From NCBI GenBank assembly GCA_002340095.1, contig DDKS01000033.1, positions 1 to 64,000 on the forward strand: a stretch of DNA of 64,000 nucleotides, given 5' to 3'. A program made the translations under genes and the position numbers. The notes under the pieces were generated by a model. That model saw only the letters and a list, made by a program, of their open reading frames with translations, searched no databases and was not told where the DNA came from. The DNA is from Betaproteobacteria bacterium UBA2592 (GTDB lineage Bacteria; Pseudomonadota; Gammaproteobacteria; Burkholderiales; Rhodocyclaceae). The stretch's first letter is position 1; the number at the start of each line of letters is the position of its first letter. Shown here one piece after another: positions 37,060-46,258 of this stretch.

Positions 37060-37980
37060 ATGTCCATGGCAGATCGCGACGGATTCATCTGGTACGACGG
37101 CAAGCTGGTGCCGTGGCGGGATGCCACGACCCACGTGCTCACCCACTCCCTGCACTACGGCATGGGGGTGTTCGAGGGGGTACGCGCCTACAAGACCGAA
37201 GCAGGGACCGCCATCTTCCGCCTCAAGGAACACACGGACCGGCTCTTCAATTCCGCCCGGATCTTCCAGATGGCCATGCCCTTCGACAAGGACACCATCA
37301 ACGAAGCCCAGAAGGAAGTGATCCGCGCCAACAAGCTCGAATCCGGCTACCTGCGCCCCCTGGCCTTCTACGGCTCGGAAAAGATGGGCGTCTCCCCCAA
37401 GGGCGCCAAGGTGCACGTGGCCATCGCCGCCTGGCCCTGGGGCGCCTACCTGGGTGAGGACGGCATGGAGCGCGGCATCCGCGTCAAGACCTCCAGCTTC
37501 ACCCGCCACCACGTGAACATTTCCATGGTGCGCGCCAAGGCCTCCGGCCATTACATCAACTCCATCCTGGCCAACAACGAAGTGACCGCCGACGGCTACG
37601 ACGAGGCCATGCTGCTCGACCCCGAAGGCTACGTGGCCGAAGGTGCCGGCGAGAACCTGTTCATCGTCAAGCAGGGCAAGCTGTACACCCCCGACCTCAC
37701 CTCCTGCCTGGAAGGCATCACCCGGGCCACCATCCTGACCCTGGCCGCAGAGCTGGGCATCGAGGTCCAGGAAAAGCGCATCACCCGGGACGAGGTGTAT
37801 TGCGCCGACGAGGCCTTCTTCACCGGCACCGCCGCCGAAGTGACCCCGATCCGCGAGCTGGACAACCGCACCATCGGCGAAGGCAGGCGCGGCCCCGTCA
37901 CCACGCTGCTGCAGCAAAAATACTTCGACGTGGTCTATGGCCGTTCGCCCGCCCACCAGGACTGGCTGGCCTATCTGTAA
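37060..37980 (+). CDS. ilvE: Branched-chain amino-acid aminotransferase
   Basis: A PLP enzyme for the last step of Val, Leu and Ile synthesis. It has 306 residues. Near the N-terminus is THSLHYGMGVFEGVRAY. The PLP lysine is in MVRAKASGHYINS near residue 160. The class-IV signature DEAMLLDPEGYVAEGAGENLF comes just after. GAAGGAG lies about 10 bases before ATG. The next gene begins 14 bases after its stop. Confidence 0.95.
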   Translation: MSMADRDGFIWYDGKLVPWRDATTHVLTHSLHYGMGVFEGVRAYKTEAGTAIFRLKEHTDRLFNSARIFQMAMPFDKDTINEAQKEVIRANKLESGYLRPLAFYGSEKMGVSPKGAKVHVAIAAWPWGAYLGEDGMERGIRVKTSSFTRHHVNISMVRAKASGHYINSILANNEVTADGYDEAMLLDPEGYVAEGAGENLFIVKQGKLYTPDLTSCLEGITRATILTLAAELGIEVQEKRITRDEVYCADEAFFTGTAAEVTPIRELDNRTIGEGRRGPVTTLLQQKYFDVVYGRSPAHQDWLAYL

Positions 37981-37994
37981 TCCGAGGGAACCCC

Positions 37995-38186
37995 ATGGCT
38001 GAGAAAAACCGTACCGTCGACATCACTGCCAGCGATCTGCCCCTGCACTGCCCGCCCCCGGGCGCCGAACTGTGGTGCCAGCATCCCCGGGTATTCCTGG
38101 ATGTCACCCATACCGGCGAAGCCGTCTGTCCCTACTGCGGCACCCGCTACGTCTTCAAGGGCGAACTGCCCCGGGGACACCACTAG
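37995..38186 (+). CDS. Zinc-finger (CHCC-type) small protein
   Basis: A 63-residue protein with a Cys/His set spread as LHCPPPG, WCQHPRVFLDV and AVCPYCGTRYVF. This is the zf-CHCC pattern also found in NDUFS6-type proteins. Such small proteins follow ilvE and precede waaF in many betaproteobacteria. Its role is unclear. GAGGGA sits seven bases before ATG. Confidence 0.8.
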   Translation: MAEKNRTVDITASDLPLHCPPPGAELWCQHPRVFLDVTHTGEAVCPYCGTRYVFKGELPRGHH

Positions 38187-38187
38187 G

Positions 38188-39210
38188 GTGGAGCGTCTGG
38201 CGCGGGCCCTGATCGTGGCGCCGGCCTGGATCGGCGACGCGATCCTGGCCCAACCCCTGTTTGCCCGTCTCAAGACCCGCCACCCCGGGCTGGAGCTGCA
38301 TGCCCTGGCCCCCACCTGGGTGGCCCCGGTGCTGGCCCGGATGCCGGAAATCTCCCGCATCGTGGACAACCCCTTCGCCCACGGCGAACTCTCCCTCCGA
38401 AAGCGCATCGCCCTGGCCCACGACCTGGCCACCCAGGGGTATGACACAGCCTACCTGCTGCCCAACTCCCTGAAGTCCGCCCTGATCCCCTTCTTTGCCG
38501 GCATTCCCCGGCGCATCGGTTTCACCGGCGAGAGCCGCTTCGGCCTCGTGAACGTGCGCCACACCCTGGACAAGGCCGCCCTGCCCCTGATGGTGGAGCG
38601 CTTCGCCCAGCTGGCCGAAGCCCCGGGTGCCCCCCTGGAGCGGCCGATCCCCAACCCCCGCATCACCTCGACCCCGGAACAGCAGGCCGCCGCCCTGGCC
38701 GACCTGAAGCTGGACAAGACCGGGCGGCCGGTGGTGCTCTGCCCCGGGGCCGAATACGGCCCGGCCAAGCGCTGGCCGGTGAACCACTTCGCCGCCCTGG
38801 CCCGGGTGCTGGTGGAACGGGGCCATCCGGTCTGGCTGCTCGGCTCCGGCAAGGACAAGCCCGTGGGCGACGCCATTGCCGCCCAGACCCCGGGCAACTG
38901 CATCAACCTGTGCGGCAGCACCCACCTGTCCCAGGCCATCGACCTGATTGCCCAGGCCGAACTGGTGGTCTGCAACGATTCGGGCCTGATGCACGTGGCC
39001 GCCGCCCTGGACCGCCCGACGATCGCCCTGTTCGGCTCCTCCACCCCGGAATTCACCCCGCCCCTGTCGGACCAGGCCACGGTCCTGCGCCTCGGCCTGC
39101 CCTGCAGCCCCTGCTTCAAGCGCGAATGCCCCTTCGGCCACACGGACTGCCTGACCCGGCTGGAGCCGGCCCGGGTCCTGGATACCTGCCTGAACCGCCT
39201 GAGCCACTGA
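38188..39210 (+). CDS. waaF: ADP-heptose--LPS heptosyltransferase II
   Basis: A family-9 glycosyltransferase that adds the second heptose of the lipopolysaccharide inner core at the cytoplasmic face of the membrane. The 340-residue protein contains LIVAPAWIGDAILAQPLFARL at the start, LCPGAEYGPAKRWP near 195 and CNDSGLMHVAAAL near 265. The start is inferred as GTG at 38188, two bases after the zinc-finger stop, because the conserved block begins nine residues later and no ATG fits. The stop overlaps the next ATG (TGATG). Confidence 0.93.
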   Translation: MERLARALIVAPAWIGDAILAQPLFARLKTRHPGLELHALAPTWVAPVLARMPEISRIVDNPFAHGELSLRKRIALAHDLATQGYDTAYLLPNSLKSALIPFFAGIPRRIGFTGESRFGLVNVRHTLDKAALPLMVERFAQLAEAPGAPLERPIPNPRITSTPEQQAAALADLKLDKTGRPVVLCPGAEYGPAKRWPVNHFAALARVLVERGHPVWLLGSGKDKPVGDAIAAQTPGNCINLCGSTHLSQAIDLIAQAELVVCNDSGLMHVAAALDRPTIALFGSSTPEFTPPLSDQATVLRLGLPCSPCFKRECPFGHTDCLTRLEPARVLDTCLNRLSH

Positions 39211-39635
39211 TGAAAGCCTCGACCCCGCCCCTGTTCGCCACCCCGGAAGATGCCGAAGCCGCCTTCTACGAAGCCATTGCCCGGAGTGATCTGGAAACCC
39301 TGATGGCCATCTGGTCCGAAGACGAGGAAGTGATCTGCACCCACCCCACCGGCCAGCAACTGGTGGGCCTGGCCAGCATCCGCGAAAGCTGGCGGCAGAT
39401 CCTCGCCAGCACCCGCCTGCAGATCAACGCCAACCGCATCGCCCAGTGGCAGGGCATGCTGCTCTCCGTGCATCAGGTCATGGAAAACCTGCAGGTCGGC
39501 CAGGAAGTCACCGGCCCGCTCCAGGCCACCAACGTCTACACCCGGGGCGCCCACGGCTGGCGCCTGGTCTGCCGGCACTGCTCCGCCAACGCCGAACCGG
39601 CCGTCAACGAAAACGAACACCGGGTGCTGCACTGA
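39210..39635 (+). CDS. SnoaL/DUF4440-like NTF2-fold protein
   Basis: A 141-residue protein with the NTF2-fold ketosteroid-isomerase-like pattern: AEAAFYEAIARSDLETLMAIWSEDEEVICTHPTG, then GLASIRESWRQIL and NVYTRGAHGWRLVCRHCS. Family members bind small ligands or are enzymes; no substrate can be given. The ATG overlaps the waaF stop, so translation is coupled. Confidence 0.8.
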   Translation: MKASTPPLFATPEDAEAAFYEAIARSDLETLMAIWSEDEEVICTHPTGQQLVGLASIRESWRQILASTRLQINANRIAQWQGMLLSVHQVMENLQVGQEVTGPLQATNVYTRGAHGWRLVCRHCSANAEPAVNENEHRVLH

Positions 39636-39663
39636 GCCGCCCCCGAACCCAGACGAGGAAACC

Positions 39664-41040
39664 ATGACCCAACTCCCCGCCGAAATCTTCAAGGCCTACG
39701 ACATCCGCGGCATCGTGGACAAATCCCTGACCCCGGACGTGGTGCGCCAGGTGGGCCAGGCCCTCGGCTCCCTGGCCCGGGAACAGAACCAGACCGCCAT
39801 CGCCGTCGGCCGGGATGGCCGCCTCTCCGGCCCCAGCCTGGCCGGCGCCCTGATGGACGGCATCTGCGCCGCCGGCGTGGACGCCATCGACATCGGCTGC
39901 GTGCCCACACCGCTCACCTACTTCGCCGCCTACGAACTGGGTTGCCACTCCTGCGTCTCCGTCACCGGCAGCCACAACCCCCCCGACTACAACGGCCTGA
40001 AGATGGTCATCGGCGGCACCACCCTGGCCCTGGACGCCATCCAGCAGCTCAAGGCCCGCATCGAGGCCGGCCATCTGCTCAGCGGCCAGGGCCAGCGCAA
40101 GAGCGCCGACGTGCAGGCCGCCTACCTGGAACGCATCGTTTCAGACGTGAAGCTGGCCCGCCCCATGAAGATCGTCATGGACTGCGGCAACGGCGTGGCC
40201 GGCGCCGTGGCCCCCGAACTCTTCCGGCGCCTGGGCTGCGACATCGTGCCCCTCTACTGCGAAGTGGACGGCACCTTCCCCAATCACCACCCGGACCCCT
40301 CCAAGCCCGAGAACCTGGCCGACGTGATCCGGGCGCTGCGCGACACCGATGCCGAGATCGGCATCGCCTTCGACGGCGACGGCGACCGCCTGGGCGTCGT
40401 CACCAAGGACGGCGAGATCATCTACCCGGACCGTCAGCTCATGCTGTTCGCCGCCGACGTGCTCTCCCGGGTCCCGGGCGGCCAGATCATCTACGACGTC
40501 AAATGCACCCGTCTGCTCGCCCCCTGGATCCGCCAGCACGGCGGCGAGCCGGTGATGTGGAACACCGGCCACGCCCTGGTGAAAGCCAAGCTCAAGGAAA
40601 CCGGCGCTCCCCTCGCTGGCGAGATGAGCGGCCACACCTTCTTCAAGGAACGCTGGTACGGCTTCGACGACGGCCTCTACACCGGCGCCCGGCTGCTGGA
40701 AATCCTCTCCCGCAGCACCGACGCCAACCCGGTGCTCAAGGGCCTGCCCAAAGCCGTCTCCACCCCCGAACTCAACATCAAGATGGCCGAAGGCGAACCC
40801 TTCGTACTGGTGGACAAGCTCAAGGCCGAGGCGCACTTCACCGGCGCCCGGGAGCGCATCACCCTTGACGGGGTACGGGTCGAATACGCCGACGGCTTCG
40901 GCCTGGCCCGCCCCTCCAACACCACCCCGGTGGTGGTGCTGCGCTTCGAAGCCGACAACGAAGCCGCCCTCGCCCGCATCCAGGCCGACTTCCGCCAAGC
41001 CCTCCTGGCCGTCTGGCCCGGCATCCAGCTACCCTTCTGA
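39664..41040 (+). CDS. Phosphomannomutase/phosphoglucomutase
   Basis: An alpha-D-phosphohexomutase of the AlgC type, interconverting mannose- or glucose-1- and 6-phosphates for LPS and exopolysaccharide sugars. The 458-residue protein starts IFKAYDIRGIVDKSLTPD. The phosphoserine loop is SVTGSHNPPDYNG near residue 105, the metal loop IAFDGDGDRLGVV near 238, the sugar loop GEMSGHTFFKE near 318, and the C-terminal phosphate loop RPSNTTPVVVLRFE. All four are intact. Confidence 0.94.
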   Translation: MTQLPAEIFKAYDIRGIVDKSLTPDVVRQVGQALGSLAREQNQTAIAVGRDGRLSGPSLAGALMDGICAAGVDAIDIGCVPTPLTYFAAYELGCHSCVSVTGSHNPPDYNGLKMVIGGTTLALDAIQQLKARIEAGHLLSGQGQRKSADVQAAYLERIVSDVKLARPMKIVMDCGNGVAGAVAPELFRRLGCDIVPLYCEVDGTFPNHHPDPSKPENLADVIRALRDTDAEIGIAFDGDGDRLGVVTKDGEIIYPDRQLMLFAADVLSRVPGGQIIYDVKCTRLLAPWIRQHGGEPVMWNTGHALVKAKLKETGAPLAGEMSGHTFFKERWYGFDDGLYTGARLLEILSRSTDANPVLKGLPKAVSTPELNIKMAEGEPFVLVDKLKAEAHFTGARERITLDGVRVEYADGFGLARPSNTTPVVVLRFEADNEAALARIQADFRQALLAVWPGIQLPF

Positions 41041-41078
41041 GCCGTCCGCAAGGAACGCTGCCCGGGCCATGGCCCAGC

Positions 41079-41108
41079 AAAAAGCCGAGGCATCCGCCTC
41101 GGCTTTTT
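41079..41108 (+). terminator. Strong rho-independent terminator before the CRISPR locus
   Basis: AAAAAGCCGAGG pairs perfectly with CCTCGGCTTTTT around CATCCG. It ends the waaF-pgm transcript and insulates the cas operon. Confidence 0.93.
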
Positions 41109-41290
41109 GCTGTCCGGATCTCCCCGACGCCTACCGCCAGCCCCCGTCCCGGGGCCCCATACCCGGCCCGCCCCTCCCCGCGCTGGCGCGCCCCCGGCCT
41201 CCACCAGACGCAACATGGCAAGCTTGCCAAAGCCGCCATCACAAAAACAAACGCATAAAATCCTGACACCCCAAGCCTGCCGTCAGAACC
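41109..41290. other. Upstream region of the cas operon
   Basis: These 182 bases precede the first cas gene and should hold its promoter. A TAAAAT at 41256-41261 could be a -10 box; TTGCCA at 41224 is too far away (26 bases) to be its -35. Composition shifts to AT-rich near 41240. No clear regulator site is seen. Confidence 0.4.
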
Positions 41291-42406
41291 ATGCCGAACA
41301 AAATCCTGCTTGCCGTCACCGGACTGTCACCCCAAATCGTCACCGAAACCCTGTACGCCCTATGCGTGCAACAATTCCCCGCATGGATTCCCGACCAGGT
41401 CCTGCTCATCACCAGCAAGGAAGGTGCCGAGCGGGCCCGGCTTGCCCTCCTCGACCCCGAAGCCGGCCAGTTCCACGCCTTCTGCCGCGACTACCCCCAG
41501 GCCCGCCACATCCGCTTTGACCTGACCGACATCCACACCATACGCGACAGCAGCGGCCGTCCCATGACGGACATCCGCACACCGGGCGACAACGCCCGGG
41601 CAGCAGATGCCATCCACGCCCTCATCCGCAATCTCACCGCCGACGAACACAACGAACTCCACGTCTCCATCGCCGGCGGCCGCAAGACCATGGGGTTCTA
41701 CCTGGGCTACTGCCTCTCCCTGATGGCCCGCCCGCAGGACAGGCTCTCCCACGTCCTGGTCAGCGACCCCTTCGAGTCCCTCCCCGATTTCTACTACCCC
41801 CCGGCCCAGCCCCGGGTGCTACACACCCGGGAAGGACGCCCCATCCATACCGCTGACGCCCAGATCATGCTGGCGGAAATTCCCTTCGTACGGCTGCGCC
41901 CGCTGCTTCCCGCCTCCATCCTGAGCCAGGAACAAAGCTTCTCCAGCACCGTGGCAGCCATGCAGAGCCACCTGGTCCCGCCCCGGCTGGTCTTCAACCT
42001 GTCCCGGCGCACCCTCCTCTGCGGCCAGCAAACCCTCACCCTGCCCCCGCAACTGCTGGCCTGGCATCTCTGGCTGGCCGAACGCCGCCGGCGCGGAGCC
42101 CCCCCCATCCGCTTCACCGATGCCGACCCAGCCGAATTCCTGGCGACCTACTCCCGCATCGTGGGCCACGACTCCGCCGACCTGGAACAGACAGCGCACC
42201 TGTTCGCCCAGGAACAAGGCATTCCCAAGGAATTCTTCGAGCAAAAATGCGCAAAGCTCAACCGGGCCCTCAAAACAGCCCTGGGCCTGGCAGCCCCGCC
42301 CTACCTCATCACCGCCCAGGGCCGCAGGCCGCTCACCCGTTATGGACTGACCTTGTCCCCGGAGCAGATCGAAATCCATGCCGACAGCAACGTGCAAACG
42401 CAATGA
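41291..42406 (+). CDS. NE0113-family CRISPR-associated CARF protein
   Basis: A 371-residue protein whose N-terminal half matches the NE0113 family (TIGR02584/PF09623): MPNKILLAVTGLSPQIVTET at the start and SIAGGRKTMGFYLGY at residues 126-140. The GGRKT turn is a typical CARF ligand loop, so it should bind cyclic oligoadenylate made by Cas10. The C-terminal half (about 200-371) is basic and helical with no recognised HEPN or nuclease motif. It could be a transcription factor, an enzyme of new type or a ring nuclease. It is first in the cas operon, 45 bases before cas10. Confidence 0.85.
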   Translation: MPNKILLAVTGLSPQIVTETLYALCVQQFPAWIPDQVLLITSKEGAERARLALLDPEAGQFHAFCRDYPQARHIRFDLTDIHTIRDSSGRPMTDIRTPGDNARAADAIHALIRNLTADEHNELHVSIAGGRKTMGFYLGYCLSLMARPQDRLSHVLVSDPFESLPDFYYPPAQPRVLHTREGRPIHTADAQIMLAEIPFVRLRPLLPASILSQEQSFSSTVAAMQSHLVPPRLVFNLSRRTLLCGQQTLTLPPQLLAWHLWLAERRRRGAPPIRFTDADPAEFLATYSRIVGHDSADLEQTAHLFAQEQGIPKEFFEQKCAKLNRALKTALGLAAPPYLITAQGRRPLTRYGLTLSPEQIEIHADSNVQTQ

Positions 42407-42451
42407 CATACCAAAATCGGCTAAGCTACTCCGCTTCAGAGGAACCCAGCC

Positions 42452-45058
42452 ATGATCGAATCCAAGCCCCTGCTCGACGCCTCCTGCCGCATCGCCTTTG
42501 CCGCCCTGCTGCATGACCTGGGCAAGTTCGCCGAACGCGCCGCCCTGCCCGATGTGCCCCGGGAAAAACTCGACACCCACATCACCCAGTACTGCCCCTT
42601 CCGGGAAGGCCGCTACCACAGCCACCGGCACGCTGCCTGGACAGCGCTCATGCTGGACACCCTCGAACGGAAGGTCCCCGACCTGCTTCAGGGAGATGTC
42701 AGCCCCTTCGCCAGGCAAAACGGCAACGCCGACATCACCGACTCCCTGGTCAATGCGGCGGCCATGCACCACAAGCCGGAGACTTTCCTGCAATGGATCG
42801 TCGCCACCGCCGACCGGGTCGCCTCCGGCTTCGAGCGCGACGAATTTGAAAAATACAACGCCGGTGAAGACAACACCGACAGCGGCCGCAACCACTACCA
42901 GGCCCGGCAACTGAGCCTGCTCGAACAGATCCGGCTACAGGAGACATCGAGAGCCCAAGTCACTGCAGCCAGCCTCCACTGGCGTTACCCGCTCAAGGCC
43001 ATGAGCCCGGCCGCCCTCTTCCCCGTACGGCGCCAGGGGTACGAACCGGAGCAGGATGCGCCAGCGCAGGCCGAATACCGTGCCCTGTGGGAACAGTTCA
43101 TTCAAGCCCTGGAAGCCATCCCCCCGGCCCATCGCCAGCAATGGCCGCTCTGGCTCGACCATTTCGATACCGCCTGGCAATGCTTCACCCATGCCATTCC
43201 CGCCGCCACCGCCTTTGGCGTCAAGCCCGAAGTCTCACTCTACGACCACAGCAAGACCACGGCCGCCCTGGCCACCGCCCTCTGGCGCTGGCATGAAGCA
43301 CACCAGCACACCGGCCCCGAGGCCGCAGCAGCCCTGAAAACCCGCGCCGACTGGGACGAGCCCAAATTCCTGCTGGTGCAGGGCGACTTCTTCGGCATCC
43401 AGGATTTCATCTTCGCCGATGGCAGCCAGACCAATCAATCCGCTGCCCGCCTGCTGCGCGGCCGCTCCTTCCAGGTGTCGCTGTTCACCGAACTCGCGGC
43501 CCTCAAGGTGCTGGAAGCCTGCGACCTGCCGCCCACCTCGCAGATCATCAACGCCGCCGGCAAATTCCTCATCGTCGCCCCCAACACCCAGGAAGTGCGA
43601 GAGCGCCTGAGCGCCGTACGCCAGGAACTCAACGCCTGGTTCCTCGAACACAGCTTCGGCCTCGCCGGGCTGGGGCTGGTCGGAAAGACCGCCAGTTCCA
43701 ACGACTTCCTCAAGGGCCGCTTCAGCCAGCTCATGCAGGCGCTGTTCGCCCAGCTCGAGGACGCCAAGCTGAAGCGCTTCGACCTCACCAGGGGCGAGGC
43801 CGTCTTTGCCATCGACTACCCTAACGGCGTCTGCCCCTACAACGACAAGCTCCCTGCCGATGGCAAGGCATCGGCGGCCCTGTCCCGCGACCAGATCAAG
43901 CTTGGCACCCAGCTCGCCCGCCAGGACCGGCTGCTCATCACCCGCCAGGAGACCGAGCTGCAGGGTGGCAGCGTGGTGCCGCTCGAAACCCCCATCTTCG
44001 GCTATCGCGTCAGCTTCACCGGCGATGAGGACGCCAGCGGCAAATTCGGCGCCCTGGCCCGCGAACGGCAACTGCTACGCTGCTGGGACTTCAGCCTGCC
44101 CGATAGCCTCGACGCTCCGCTCTGGCACGGCTACGCCCGGCGCTACATCAACGCCTATGTGCCGTCCTTTGGCGAGGTCGATGCCTGGACGCGGGAACGC
44201 TACGGTCAACTCGCCGACGAGCCCGATTTCCCCATCGAAAGGGGCAAGCCCAAGAGCCTCAACCACATCGCCTGCGAAGACCGCCAGCCGCGTCACGACA
44301 AGGAAAGCTGGCAGGGCCAGGTGGCGCTGATGACCCTCAAGGGCGACGTGGACAATCTGGGCCAGATCTTCCAGAAAGGGCTGACCGAACCGACCTTCGC
44401 CAAGATGGCCGCCCTCTCCCGCCAGATCAACGCCTTCTTTGCCGTCTGGCTGCCCGCCTACTGCGCCCGGCACTATCCGAACACCTACACGGTCTTTGCC
44501 GGTGGCGATGACTTCTTCCTGATCGGCCCCTGGTACAGCACCCAGCAACTCGCCGCGCAGATGGCCCATCACTTCCGCACCTACGTGGCCGAAAACGACG
44601 AAATCCACTTCTCCGCCGGCATGGTCATGACCAAGCCCGGCCTGCCCATCCACACCCTGGCCGCCCAAGCCGAAGAAGCCCTGGCCGCAGCCAAAGGGCA
44701 GGGCAAGAACGCCGTCACCCTGTTCGGCCAGCATGTGCCCTGGTCAGACTGGCCCCGGCTTGCCGCCGCCCAGCAGGAACTGGAGACCCTGGCCCGGGAA
44801 TACGCGCTGAGCACCGGCTACCTCTACAGCCTCCTGCACCTCATCGACCTGGCCACCGACAAGCAGAACCCCGAGTCGCCGATGTGGCGCAGCCGCTTCG
44901 TTTACCGCACCCGGCGCTACGTGGTGGACAAGCTCGAGCGCGAGAAGCGCGACACCGCCCAGACCCGGCTGGCCCACGCCCTGGGCGAACTGGGCATCGG
45001 CCAGTTGCAGGGCAAGTACCGCATTCCGGTTTTCAATCATTTCTATCGTCAGCGATAA
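42452..45058 (+). CDS. cas10: Type III-A CRISPR effector Cas10 (Csm1)
   Basis: The large subunit of the Csm complex, which on target RNA binding cuts ssDNA and makes cyclic oligoadenylates. The 868-residue protein has the N-terminal HD nuclease (LLHDLGKFAERA, H21-D22) and a HSHRHAAWTALM second histidine block near 55. Two palm domains follow; the second carries the cyclase motif FAGGDDFFLIGPW with GGDD at 684-687. Both catalytic centres look intact. A GAGGAA ribosome site precedes ATG. Confidence 0.95.
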   Translation: MIESKPLLDASCRIAFAALLHDLGKFAERAALPDVPREKLDTHITQYCPFREGRYHSHRHAAWTALMLDTLERKVPDLLQGDVSPFARQNGNADITDSLVNAAAMHHKPETFLQWIVATADRVASGFERDEFEKYNAGEDNTDSGRNHYQARQLSLLEQIRLQETSRAQVTAASLHWRYPLKAMSPAALFPVRRQGYEPEQDAPAQAEYRALWEQFIQALEAIPPAHRQQWPLWLDHFDTAWQCFTHAIPAATAFGVKPEVSLYDHSKTTAALATALWRWHEAHQHTGPEAAAALKTRADWDEPKFLLVQGDFFGIQDFIFADGSQTNQSAARLLRGRSFQVSLFTELAALKVLEACDLPPTSQIINAAGKFLIVAPNTQEVRERLSAVRQELNAWFLEHSFGLAGLGLVGKTASSNDFLKGRFSQLMQALFAQLEDAKLKRFDLTRGEAVFAIDYPNGVCPYNDKLPADGKASAALSRDQIKLGTQLARQDRLLITRQETELQGGSVVPLETPIFGYRVSFTGDEDASGKFGALARERQLLRCWDFSLPDSLDAPLWHGYARRYINAYVPSFGEVDAWTRERYGQLADEPDFPIERGKPKSLNHIACEDRQPRHDKESWQGQVALMTLKGDVDNLGQIFQKGLTEPTFAKMAALSRQINAFFAVWLPAYCARHYPNTYTVFAGGDDFFLIGPWYSTQQLAAQMAHHFRTYVAENDEIHFSAGMVMTKPGLPIHTLAAQAEEALAAAKGQGKNAVTLFGQHVPWSDWPRLAAAQQELETLAREYALSTGYLYSLLHLIDLATDKQNPESPMWRSRFVYRTRRYVVDKLEREKRDTAQTRLAHALGELGIGQLQGKYRIPVFNHFYRQR

Positions 45059-45073
45059 ACGAGGAGTTCTCCC

Positions 45074-45532
45074 ATGAGTTATCCACAGCAACAACGCGGC
45101 GGTTACGATCGCAGCGCCGCACCCGCAGCGCACATCGACACGAGTGACGTCAGATTCGGCGCCAACATGCCCGAACTCCTGTTTGCCGACATTGCGCAGG
45201 AAAAGGCCCGCACGATCGCGCAGGCCGGTGGCGGGAGGAAGAACAAATCCACTCAGCTACGCAAGTTCTACGACGAGCTGGTGATGTGGCAGGAAAAGAT
45301 TGCCCTGGAGCAGAACCCGGAGAGACGTGCCGAGCACTACAAGGAGCACGCCCCCTTTATCAAGATGCTGAGCGCCAAGGTGGCCTATGCCCGGGGCCGA
45401 GAGCACGTCGACCCTTGCTTCGAAAAGCTCTTCACCCACGTCATCCGCCAGATCGACAGCCCCGAGACACTGAAGCACGCCAAACTGTTCATGGAAGCCT
45501 TCATGGGCTTCTACAAGGCCGAGGAGAAATGA
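45074..45532 (+). CDS. csm2: Csm2 small subunit
   Basis: The helical small (Cas11-like) subunit of the Type III-A complex; its presence assigns the locus to III-A. The 152-residue protein has a disordered N-terminus (SYPQQQRGGYDRSAA) and then the Csm2 pattern NKSTQLRKFYDELVMWQEKI, MLSAKVAYARGR and the closing LKHAKLFMEAFMGFYK. GAGGAG lies eight bases before ATG and the next gene starts three bases after its stop. Confidence 0.93.
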   Translation: MSYPQQQRGGYDRSAAPAAHIDTSDVRFGANMPELLFADIAQEKARTIAQAGGGRKNKSTQLRKFYDELVMWQEKIALEQNPERRAEHYKEHAPFIKMLSAKVAYARGREHVDPCFEKLFTHVIRQIDSPETLKHAKLFMEAFMGFYKAEEK

Positions 45533-45535
45533 ACC

Positions 45536-46258
45536 ATGCCGCAACTGACCGCCATCACCACCATCGAAGCCAAGCTCGAACTCCTCACTGGCCTGCGCAT
45601 TGGCGCGGGTGACGCCGAAATGCATATCGGCGGGGTGGACAACACCGTCATCAAGCACCCGATCACCCAGTCCCCTTACATCCCCGGCTCCAGCTTGAAG
45701 GGCAAGATGCGCAGCCTGCTCGAATGGCGCAGCGGTGCCGTGCAGGAAGGCCCCCTCGACAAGAAAAGCCATGACCGGGCAAGCGGCGCGGTACAGGCCG
45801 AGGTCAAGCGTATCCTCAAGCTGTTCGGCACCGGTGGCGGGGAATTCAAGGACGACAAGGCCTTCGCCGCCGAAATCGGTCCTTCCCGCCTGGCCTTCTG
45901 GGATTGCGCCTTGAGCCCTGAATGGGAAAAACGGGTGCGCGACAACAACCAGCTGCTCACCGAGGTCAAGAGCGAGAACCGCATCAACCGCATCTCCGGC
46001 GTGGCCGAACACCCGCGCCAGACCGAACGCGTGCCATCCGGCGCCAGCTTTGATTTTCGCCTCTCCATCAAACGGCTCGAGGGCGACGGCGACGATCTGC
46101 TCGACACCGTCCTGCAGGGCCTGAAGCTCATCGAACACGACAGCCTGGGCGGCTCTGGCTCGCGTGGCTACGGCAAGGTCCGCTTCACCGGCCTCAAGAT
46201 CGATGGCCAGGACCAGCAGGCCCGCTTCGATCAGGTCCAGGCCTTCCCCAAGGCATGA
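45536..46258 (+). CDS. csm3: Csm3 (Cas7-family backbone RNase)
   Basis: The backbone RAMP subunit that cuts target RNA every six bases. The 240-residue protein shows LRIGAGDAEMHIGGVDNTVI, where D35 corresponds to the catalytic aspartate of Csm3. SPYIPGSSLKGKMRSLLEW and the C-terminal LGGSGSRGYGKVRF glycine-rich loop are also present. Target RNA cleavage should therefore be active. Its ribosome site GAGGAG lies within the csm2 end and its stop overlaps csm4. Confidence 0.95.
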   Translation: MPQLTAITTIEAKLELLTGLRIGAGDAEMHIGGVDNTVIKHPITQSPYIPGSSLKGKMRSLLEWRSGAVQEGPLDKKSHDRASGAVQAEVKRILKLFGTGGGEFKDDKAFAAEIGPSRLAFWDCALSPEWEKRVRDNNQLLTEVKSENRINRISGVAEHPRQTERVPSGASFDFRLSIKRLEGDGDDLLDTVLQGLKLIEHDSLGGSGSRGYGKVRFTGLKIDGQDQQARFDQVQAFPKA

